The notes beneath the pieces are model-generated. The model saw nothing but the letters and a program-made list of their open reading frames with translations, had not been told where the DNA came from and made no database searches. A stretch of DNA of 64,000 nt from CAZNXJ01 sp964577115 (lineage in GTDB: Bacteria; Planctomycetota; Planctomycetia; Pirellulales; Pirellulaceae). The translations under genes were made by a program, and so were the position numbers. The stretch is taken from assembly GCA_964577115.1 (NCBI GenBank), contig CAZNXJ010000017.1, positions 1-64,000 on the forward strand, read 5' to 3'. Within the stretch, counting starts at the first letter, position 1; every line of letters starts with the position of its first letter. Below, piece after piece: positions 53,099-59,723 of the stretch.

Positions 53099-55318
53099 AT
53101 GGCCCCCCGCTTCATCACGATCGACGCCCCTGGGTTTGACTCCAGTAAAGACGAACTCGTGGTCACGCTGTTAACCGGCTACGAGGGCATGTCCCGGCTG
53201 TTCAATTTTCAGCTGTCGTTGGTCAGCAAGAACACGGACATTCAGCCGGACCAGTTCATCGGCAAGCAGGTCGACATCGGCGTGCAGCGAACCGACGGCA
53301 GCTACCGCTACTTCAACGGCTTCATTAGCCGTTTCAGCGCGGGCGGTCTCGCACCGGGCAAAGGTACCAGCGACATGTACCGCTTCTATCACGCTGAGGT
53401 GGTGCCGTGGCTCTGGTTCCTGACGCAGACGACCGATTGCCGCGTGTTCAACAATCCTCCGGATTCGAAGCTCAAAGCCATCGCGATCATCGAGGAAGTT
53501 CTCAATGAGTGCAGTCTGAAAGACTACACGATCAAGAACATGCGCGATGGCAAGGAGTTCGAAACGGAATACTGCGTGCAGTATCGCGAAAGCGACTTCA
53601 ATTTCGTCTCGCGGCTCATGGAGCAGTTCGGGATCTACTACTACTTCGTCCATAAGCAGGGCTCGCACCAGATGGTGCTGTCCGATGTCGTGGGCGGATA
53701 CAGCAGCTGCATCGAAAGCACCGTGACCTTTGCCGCGACCGTTGGCAGCCACAAGGTTGATCACATGACGTTCTGGGAGCACGACTACGAGTTCGTGCCG
53801 GGCCGGTATGCGCATCGTGACTACGACTTTACGAAGCCCTCGACCGACCTCGGAGCGACAGCGGGTCAATCGCGAGCGAAATTGACCGGGCACCGAGATT
53901 ACGAGTTGTTCGACTTCCCCGGCCTGTACGACACGACGGACGACGGGCGCAAATTGGCAGGAATTGCCATGGAACAAGAGGAAGTCGCGTTTACTGCCAT
54001 TCGCGGGGGAAGCACCTGCCGCACCTTCATGCCCGGCCACACGTTCACGTTGCAGAATCACACGTCCCCCGGCGAGAACGGAAAGTATCTGTTGGTCTCC
54101 GTGCAGCACACCGCAGGGCAGCCGGGGCCGATCATGGGCAGCGGGTCGGGTACGCAATACACGAACTCGTTCACATGCATCCCCGCCGACGTTCCTTACC
54201 ATCCACCCCGCACCACGCCAAAACCGGTGATTTCGAGCCTGCAATCGGCACTGGTTGTGGGGCCGAAGGGCCAAGAGATCCATTGCGACAAGTACGGCCG
54301 AGTGCGCGTGCGTTTCCACTGGGAACGCGAAGGCGCCGGGAAGGCGCGGCATGAGCAGAACAAGCCGAAAACGCCGGACGAAAAGTGCACCTGCTGGATG
54401 CGCGTCATGCACCAGGTCGCTGGTAACAAATGGGGCTTTCTGGCTCTGCCGCGCATTGGCCAGGAAGTGCTCGTCGGCTTCCTCGAAGGGAACCCCGACC
54501 GGCCGCTGATCGTCGGCAGCGTGTACAACAACGAACAGATGCCGCACTACCCGCTGCCCGACAATAAAGCGAAGACGTACATCAAGACCAATAGTACCAA
54601 GGGCGGCAATGGCTTTAACGAGCTGATGTTCGACGATACGGCCGACAAGGAACGGCTGTATATGCACGCCGAGCGCGATATGGACGTCGTGACGAAGAAC
54701 GACTCGCGCGAACATATCTGGGGCAACCGGCACCGGATCATCGGCGGCGGCAAGGACAATGACGAGAAAGGCAACCTCTACGAGCTAATGCATGGCCACA
54801 AAGAGCAGGTCGTTAAGAAGCACCAGCTCGAGCATATACATGGCAGCTATACGCTGATGGTCGGCAACGGAGAATGCAAGGAAGATCCTGGCATCTTCGA
54901 CATGGTCATCGAGAAAAAAGAGCGTAAGAAAGTCGGCCCCGAGGGCAAACATCTCGAGGTCGAAGGAGATTGCCTTAACAAAATCGGCGGCAATCTGGCG
55001 TTCACCATTAGCGGTGACCATCACGAAAAATGCGGCGCGTTTGGCTTGCAAGGAGATTCGATTTACCTCAACGGTGGCGGTAATGTCGTCATTGAGGCCG
55101 GCATGAAACTCACGCTCCGTGTGGGCTCAAGTTTCGTGACGATTTCGTCCTCCGGCGTCGATATCACCGGGCCGATGGTCAATATCAACAGCGGTGGATC
55201 TCCGGGAAGCGGCTCGCCACCTCAGCCGGCCGCGCCGGATACAGCAGCCGAACCGTTACCGACGGAGCCGGATGAAGCTTGGGATTCAGAAACCGGAAGT
55301 AAGAGCTGCAAGGATTAG
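53099..55318 (+). CDS. vgrG: Type VI secretion spike protein VgrG
   Basis: 739 residues. VgrG trimers form the tip of the contractile type VI needle and carry effectors. The N-terminal gp27-like region starts LLTGYEGMSRLFNFQLSLVS (about 21-40), followed by FNGFISRFSAGG. YRESDFNFVSRLMEQFGIYY is the classic Vgr signature. The gp5 OB-fold region includes DKYGRVRVRFHWERE and NKWGFLALPRIGQEVLVGFL. Then a repeat beta-helix begins with FNELMFDDTADKERLYMHAE. The C-terminus ends with a Pro/Ser tail and has no extra toxin domain. AGGA lies about 9 bases before the ATG. It is the first gene of the payload cassette. No tss structural genes are in the window. Confidence 0.95.
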   Translation: MAPRFITIDAPGFDSSKDELVVTLLTGYEGMSRLFNFQLSLVSKNTDIQPDQFIGKQVDIGVQRTDGSYRYFNGFISRFSAGGLAPGKGTSDMYRFYHAEVVPWLWFLTQTTDCRVFNNPPDSKLKAIAIIEEVLNECSLKDYTIKNMRDGKEFETEYCVQYRESDFNFVSRLMEQFGIYYYFVHKQGSHQMVLSDVVGGYSSCIESTVTFAATVGSHKVDHMTFWEHDYEFVPGRYAHRDYDFTKPSTDLGATAGQSRAKLTGHRDYELFDFPGLYDTTDDGRKLAGIAMEQEEVAFTAIRGGSTCRTFMPGHTFTLQNHTSPGENGKYLLVSVQHTAGQPGPIMGSGSGTQYTNSFTCIPADVPYHPPRTTPKPVISSLQSALVVGPKGQEIHCDKYGRVRVRFHWEREGAGKARHEQNKPKTPDEKCTCWMRVMHQVAGNKWGFLALPRIGQEVLVGFLEGNPDRPLIVGSVYNNEQMPHYPLPDNKAKTYIKTNSTKGGNGFNELMFDDTADKERLYMHAERDMDVVTKNDSREHIWGNRHRIIGGGKDNDEKGNLYELMHGHKEQVVKKHQLEHIHGSYTLMVGNGECKEDPGIFDMVIEKKERKKVGPEGKHLEVEGDCLNKIGGNLAFTISGDHHEKCGAFGLQGDSIYLNGGGNVVIEAGMKLTLRVGSSFVTISSSGVDITGPMVNINSGGSPGSGSPPQPAAPDTAAEPLPTEPDEAWDSETGSKSCKD

Positions 55319-55465
55319 CGCAGTTGTCCGTCACGTGTGCCGGCTCCGCGGACCAGCGAAGCCGCAGGGCGCGACGCGGACCGAACTCATCGTAACTGGT
55401 TTGGGGGTCTGTACGAGCCAATTTGACATCCAACGACCCGACCGTTTTCCGCAAGAGCATCGAAT

Positions 55466-56065
55466 ATGCGCGCCGAACGCACTCACCTGCCCGGTACATA
55501 CCACGCGCCGGTTGGACCGATTCAGCGGGAACCCACCGGCCTGGGTACCTTGTGGCGAATCGTCCGTGACATGAATCCCTCCGGGAATACCGTGAACTGC
55601 GGGCATTCGGTGGATGTCGTCATCAATCGATTGCGCGGGACGAACCCAACGGCCGTGTCGCACAACATTGGCCTGGCTGGAACGTTCGAAGAAATTGCGA
55701 CACGGCACGGTACGGTGTTCACCTGGGGCCATTCGCTCGACGAGATCTACAATCTCATTCAGAGCGGCGGGCACGGGACAATCGCCCTGCTGGGCATCAT
55801 CTGGACTTCGCCGTCGTCCCACATCGTGGCCATCGCCAATGTGGACGGAGCGGTCGGGGTTTGCGAGGGCCAGGAATGGGCCATGGACATGCCGCCGGAA
55901 GTTGTTGCCGACATGGCGAAAGCCAAATCGCGTTACAATCCAACTGGAGGGGAAACGTTCGGACTCGCCATGGTCCGCTGGGGCTGTCCCGCTCGCAGCG
56001 GCTGGCAAAGTTCGCACACAGATATACGCGTTGTCCAGCCGTGCGTGCCGCACCACAACCGGTAG
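55466..56065 (+). CDS. Candidate papain-fold (Tox-PL-like) type VI effector
   Basis: 199 residues with no signal peptide. It resembles the papain-fold glutamine-deamidase-type toxins (Tox-PL): NPSGNTVNCGHSVD places Cys45 after an N-x-V-N-C pattern, RLRGTNPTA follows, LDEIYNLIQSGGHGTIALLG precedes SHIVAIANVDG with His119, and EGQEW gives Gln136. Papain-fold toxins use a Cys-His pair plus a polar third residue to deamidate or cleave targets. The target is unknown. Downstream is an Imm35/YrhB-like gene, the usual layout of a toxin-immunity pair. The position straight after vgrG supports delivery by the spike. Start ATG has only weak AAGAG support; ATG at 55571 (MNPSGN) would still keep all catalytic residues. 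Confidence 0.72.
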   Translation: MRAERTHLPGTYHAPVGPIQREPTGLGTLWRIVRDMNPSGNTVNCGHSVDVVINRLRGTNPTAVSHNIGLAGTFEEIATRHGTVFTWGHSLDEIYNLIQSGGHGTIALLGIIWTSPSSHIVAIANVDGAVGVCEGQEWAMDMPPEVVADMAKAKSRYNPTGGETFGLAMVRWGCPARSGWQSSHTDIRVVQPCVPHHNR

Positions 56066-56260
56066 CACGAGGCGGTGGATTTCGCGGGATCGGGGGGCAG
56101 GTTGGCGCGAAGGAGACGACGGTACAGCGAGCTGTTCTCAACCCGCTTGGCCGAGTACTCCCCGTGCTCCGCTGCCAGCGAAGACGCAAATTCGCTGTCC
56201 CGGACGCCCTGCCGTAATGTCACCGCGTTCAGAACACAATACATCGAAGGAACCCATTCG

Positions 56261-56557
56261 ATGGCGATTTCTCGACAGCAGGCCCTCGACATCGCCCGCA
56301 AACGGCTTGCCGAGCTTGGAGGGGATGATCTGGTCATTCAGGAGGATGCGATCGTCGAACGCGAGTTTGGCTGGGTATTCCTGAGCAATTCGCGAGCGTT
56401 TCTCGAAACCGGAGATCTGAACAAGGCGGTACCCGGAGTCGGGCCACTCGTCGTCGATCGAGAAGATGGTTCAGCTCGCTTCCTCAGCACATCAGGGGCG
56501 CCCGAAGCGACGATTAATGCGTACGAGAAACTCTGGCGCGAGCAACGACAGGGCTGA
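56261..56557 (+). CDS. Imm35/YrhB-like immunity protein
   Basis: 98 residues starting MAISRQQALDIARKRLAELG. The arrangement (an N-terminal helix, VIQEDAIVEREFGWVFLSNS, LETGDLNKAVPGVGPLVVDREDG, and a C-terminal helix) matches the YrhB/Imm35 small alpha+beta family, which I recall as a companion of papain-type toxins. It would bind and block the neighbouring 199-residue protein in the cytoplasm of the producer. AAGGA lies about 10 bases upstream of the ATG at 56261; a longer frame starting at 56075 has a non-conserved, unlikely N-terminus. It is 195 bases after the toxin gene and 71 before the PAAR gene. Confidence 0.78.
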   Translation: MAISRQQALDIARKRLAELGGDDLVIQEDAIVEREFGWVFLSNSRAFLETGDLNKAVPGVGPLVVDREDGSARFLSTSGAPEATINAYEKLWREQRQG

Positions 56558-56628
56558 TGTATGTGCCACGCTGAACGTGACCGCTGCTGACAATTAGTGG
56601 CCTTATGACCTCCGTGGAAGGACAAGCC

Positions 56629-56922
56629 ATGCCTCCTGCTGCCCGAATTGGCGATATGCATACGTGCCCGATGCAAACGCCCGGTACTCCGCCGGTTCCC
56701 CATGTCGGTGGGCCGATCACGATGGGAAGTCCTACCGTAAAAATTGGCTTCGTGCCTGCCGCGCGCGTCGGAGATGTTTGTACGTGTGTCGGACCGCCGG
56801 ACAGCATCGCGATGGGGTCGCCGACCGTCAAAATTAACTTCATGCCTGCGGCGCGCGTCGGGGATACGACGTCCCATGGGGGCACCGTTACAGTGGGCTG
56901 TCCAACGGTCAATATTGGTTAA
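56629..56922 (+). CDS. PAAR-domain spike tip protein
   Basis: 97 residues, essentially a single PAAR domain. PPAARIGDMHTC begins it, and the PAAR-like unit then repeats twice more (FVPAARVGDVCTC, FMPAARVGDTTSHGG) with GSPTVKIGF and GCPTVNIG ends. Such proteins sharpen the VgrG tip; the His and Cys residues can bind a metal. It carries no toxin extension, so cargo must be supplied by VgrG or separate proteins. The ATG at 56629 has AGGA about 8 bases upstream and puts the domain at the N-terminus. It is part of the cassette, 30 bases before the adaptor gene. Confidence 0.9.
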   Translation: MPPAARIGDMHTCPMQTPGTPPVPHVGGPITMGSPTVKIGFVPAARVGDVCTCVGPPDSIAMGSPTVKINFMPAARVGDTTSHGGTVTVGCPTVNIG

Positions 56923-56952
56923 CGACAACGGATTTCACGGCGACCATTCCCA

Positions 56953-58068
56953 ATGCGAGTAGTTATCGAGATACAGAGCGGCGCGCGAGCCGGTCATAAG
57001 CTGCTGCTTCAAGAGAACGAACGGCTGGTCTTTGGGAGCTCGGAGTGGTCCGACGTTGTGGTGCCCAACGACGCCCGGATTGCACCCAAGCACTTCTCGG
57101 TTATTGCACGCGGCGGACAAGTACAGTTGCGGGATCTCGGAGGCGAAACGGGAACGCTCGTAAACGATCTGCCTGTTCAAGAAGCCTGGCTTAACCACGG
57201 CGACCTCATTCAGGCCGGCAATACCTGCTTCGCCGTATGGGTTGGTGCTGAACCGGATCCATCGACCCTTTCGGACAGCAGCGCGAGCGGTGCAGCCACC
57301 GGCGCCGCGGCCACTCGAAAAAAACGCCTCGCGATTCGCTGCGTCCGGACCAATTGCCCTTCGGGGCTGGTGCGCCTGGGAGGAACGTTTGCCGAGCAGG
57401 CCGACACGGGACTCACCGCGTCCGAGATCGCCAACGCGCTCTCGCAACTCGCGCCGCTCACCTTGATCGCACATCCACTTCCGCTGGGAGTGCCCCACCT
57501 CGTCGATGTCGCTGCTGCCGTGCCGCTGTTCGACTGGCTTCCCGAAGCCGCGGCACGGCAGGCCTCACCGCTCATCCTTCCGCCGCAATCCTTCGACGGG
57601 GTGAGTGAGCTGATCGACGCCCAATGGGGGAAAAACGGACTGGTCTGCATGTTTTCCAAGACCGAGGCGAGCAAGCTGGTGGCTCACTTGCAGGCCGCCG
57701 TCCACTTACAACTGGAAGAAGTCCAGCCCGGTGGTGAGAGTGGGGCAGAACCGGCTGGCGCGGCGTCCGACGATTCCGCCAATGCCTCGGGCGAAACGTC
57801 TGCGGCGACGAGCACGAAGGCGCCGCCCGTGGCGCTGCTCGGGTACTGTTGGCCTACGGTCCTCAGAGCACTCCTGCAACACGCTCCCGCTCCCTTCGCC
57901 GATCGACTATTGGACGGGATTGATTGTGTGCTGGTCGAAGCATCGGAACGTCCCACCGGCTTCCACGTCTACTGTCGGCCGGAATTCGTGCCGCAGCTTG
58001 AACGCGCCGGCTTTACCCCAGCGGAAAACGGTTCGTCCGCGAAAAAGGAAGAAAACGCCGCCGAGTAG
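56953..58068 (+). CDS. FHA-DUF4123 fusion, putative VgrG effector-loading adaptor
   Basis: 371 residues. An N-terminal FHA-like domain (about 1-95: LVFGSSEWSDVVVPNDARIA, KHFSVIARGGQVQLRDLGGE, LVNDLPVQEAWLNHGDLIQA) leads through an Ala/Ser linker to a DUF4123-like domain (about 195-360: LIDAQWGKNGLVCMFSKTEA, VAHLQAAVHLQLEE, LLGYCWPTVLRALLQHAPAP). DUF4123 proteins load effectors onto VgrG. The FHA phosphate-contact residues are altered: GS replaces the usual GR and the S-x-x-H site reads APKH, so phosphothreonine binding may be lost. It ends the operon and its stop region pairs with that of the convergent serpin gene. The DUF4123 assignment is by pattern memory and should be tested. Confidence 0.78.
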   Translation: MRVVIEIQSGARAGHKLLLQENERLVFGSSEWSDVVVPNDARIAPKHFSVIARGGQVQLRDLGGETGTLVNDLPVQEAWLNHGDLIQAGNTCFAVWVGAEPDPSTLSDSSASGAATGAAATRKKRLAIRCVRTNCPSGLVRLGGTFAEQADTGLTASEIANALSQLAPLTLIAHPLPLGVPHLVDVAAAVPLFDWLPEAAARQASPLILPPQSFDGVSELIDAQWGKNGLVCMFSKTEASKLVAHLQAAVHLQLEEVQPGGESGAEPAGAASDDSANASGETSAATSTKAPPVALLGYCWPTVLRALLQHAPAPFADRLLDGIDCVLVEASERPTGFHVYCRPEFVPQLERAGFTPAENGSSAKKEENAAE

Positions 58069-58096
58069 CCCAAAATTGCGCGCGGTTACTCGGCGG
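58058..58096. terminator. Hairpin spanning both stop codons of convergent genes
   Basis: CCGCCGAGTAGCC (58058-58070) pairs with GGTTACTCGGCGG (58084-58096) over 13 positions with one G-T, with loop CAAAATTGCGCGC. The arms contain the stop codons of the adaptor gene and of the serpin gene. No T-run follows. It is probably a shared transcription end. Confidence 0.45.
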
Positions 58097-59447
58097 ACCG
58101 GTCGGAATTAGCGACTGGGTTCGTGACGCGGCCGAGAAACAAGATGCTGCCGAGTTGCCGTTCGCGAATGAGAAACAGGAATGGCCGGTCCGCTCGGAAC
58201 ACGGGAACTTTGTCCACCCGCGGCGGTGCCCCAGTCGGTTCCGCAGTGACGGCCGTCGCGGCTGCCGCCTCGCTACCCTGCTCGTTCACCTCGACAAAGA
58301 CCTGATGCACAACGGCCGCCAGGGCCAGGTCACGGCCGCCGGTCATCTTCGAAAAATCCGCCGCGTCACGATCGAATGCGGATTGCATGCCTAGTGCGAT
58401 GAGCGGCTGGCTGAGCTGAAACGCGGAGGTCGCGGAAAACCGCGGTATATAGACCTCGATTTCCGTGTCCGGCTTAATGGCGTCGATGGATGCCCGCAAC
58501 AGGTCCCATGACCAGTCAGCTTCGAGTTCCTCGAGCGTCTTACCGGCGGCGGGCAGCAGAAGGACCATCGATACGTCGCCCACGCCATACGTCATCTCCA
58601 GAACCTGATAGTCGCTGGTCTCGGCGTATCCAAATGAGTCGCGCGTCTGCATCAGTGGTACGTCGACCGTTTCGTCCTCCGAAACGTGAAAGGGACTTTC
58701 CCGTGTACGGATCGGCAAGAACGGTTTGGACCAGCGGCCCTGAAAATACACCGCACTTGTTAGCACGAGCCGCGTATCGGTTGTGATCGTGCCCGGCGAT
58801 AACAGTTCGCGAATGCGTTGTTCGGTCTGCGCCTCGACCCAGTCGTTAATCGCGCGCCGGGCTTCTTCGGGCTGAGTGAACGACAGCTGACCACATTCGG
58901 CACCGTAATACTCGCGCGTCGCGCGGAGAAACTCGGGTCGAAACGTCTCACCGGTGTCCGCCCACAGCCGGGTGGCGAACTTTGCATCGACGCCCTCGCC
59001 CTGATCGAGCGCTTGCCAGCGTGCGCGGAGGCGTTTCATACGTTCATGAACGGTGTCCACGGGCGGTGCGACATGCAACGTTTTGTGCATCTCGGCGGCT
59101 GTGTCGCCGTCTGCGCCTGTAAGCGCCATCGCGAGCGCCTCCGAAATGCCGCTCGGCGCTAGCACTAAATTTCCGTCACGCGCACGGAGCTGGCCGTACA
59201 GATCGACGGCAAAATGATTCAGACCGGCGACCGTTGTCGCGAGGGCTTCCGCATCGGCATTGTCCACACTTCCCTCCGAGTCCGAATGAGAGGACTCGGC
59301 TGGTTCCGCTGACTGTTCGGCTGCCGATGCACTCGCCGCTGCCTGATCCCGCACGCCCTCGTTGGACGCGGCTGAATTAGGGGCGGCTTCCGGCTGGCAC
59401 CCGAGCGAAAGAAGCACTAAACCGACGAGCGTTGCGTGAAGTCGCAT
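58086..59447 (-). CDS. Lipoprotein serpin (serine protease inhibitor)
   Basis: 453 residues. The start MRLHATLVGLVLLSLGCQPE contains a lipobox (SLGC), so the protein is probably a lipid-anchored serpin. A Ser/Glu/Ala linker leads into the serpin fold (LVLAPSGISEALAMALTGAD, FRPEFLRATREYYGAECGQL, TRLVLTSAVYFQGRW). The hinge is inhibitory-type: VNEQGSEAAAATAVT, with P17 at Glu389, Gly391 at P15 and Ser392 at P14. Counting places the scissile P1-P1' at about Thr405-Gly406. The C-terminal signature DRPFLFLIRERQLGSILFLG is present. Bacterial serpins are rare and unevenly distributed; in Planctomycetes they may protect surface proteins against proteases. It is convergent with the type VI cassette, not obviously part of it. 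Confidence 0.93.
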   Translation of the reverse strand: MRLHATLVGLVLLSLGCQPEAAPNSAASNEGVRDQAAASASAAEQSAEPAESSHSDSEGSVDNADAEALATTVAGLNHFAVDLYGQLRARDGNLVLAPSGISEALAMALTGADGDTAAEMHKTLHVAPPVDTVHERMKRLRARWQALDQGEGVDAKFATRLWADTGETFRPEFLRATREYYGAECGQLSFTQPEEARRAINDWVEAQTEQRIRELLSPGTITTDTRLVLTSAVYFQGRWSKPFLPIRTRESPFHVSEDETVDVPLMQTRDSFGYAETSDYQVLEMTYGVGDVSMVLLLPAAGKTLEELEADWSWDLLRASIDAIKPDTEIEVYIPRFSATSAFQLSQPLIALGMQSAFDRDAADFSKMTGGRDLALAAVVHQVFVEVNEQGSEAAAATAVTAEPTGAPPRVDKVPVFRADRPFLFLIRERQLGSILFLGRVTNPVANSDRSAE

Positions 59448-59622
59448 CGGAGAGTCGTCCTGTATGGGCCATCCCTTCGGCCGCTCGCGCGGTGCCGCGC
59501 CGGCCCGTGAGAATCGCGAGCAACTCTATTCTGATCATTCCCCACCTACCGCGTCACTACCTCGCACGCGGCGACGGCGCCGAGCCGTCCCAAGGACGTT
59601 TCCGTGGGCGTTCAAAAGTTCG

Positions 59623-59651
59623 TTGTTCACGCATAGGCGAGTCGTTATCCT
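59623..59651 (+). promoter_or_regulatory. Promoter candidate upstream of the PPC-domain gene
   Basis: TTGTTC (59623-59628) and TATCCT (59646-59651) with a 17-base spacer, 72 bases before the ATG. It is a weak to moderate match in an otherwise empty divergent region of about 276 bases. Confidence 0.3.
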
Positions 59652-59723
59652 ATAAGCGATCGTTGATGCGTTAGGTGGTGGCTGCCGCTCGAGCGGCCTG
59701 GAGCAATCTTCGAACGGGGCGTC

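Noticed and set aside
53171..54733. 520-residue reverse-strand open frame inside vgrG
   Set aside because: VgrG motifs on the forward strand are unambiguous; the antisense frame is a GC-driven shadow.
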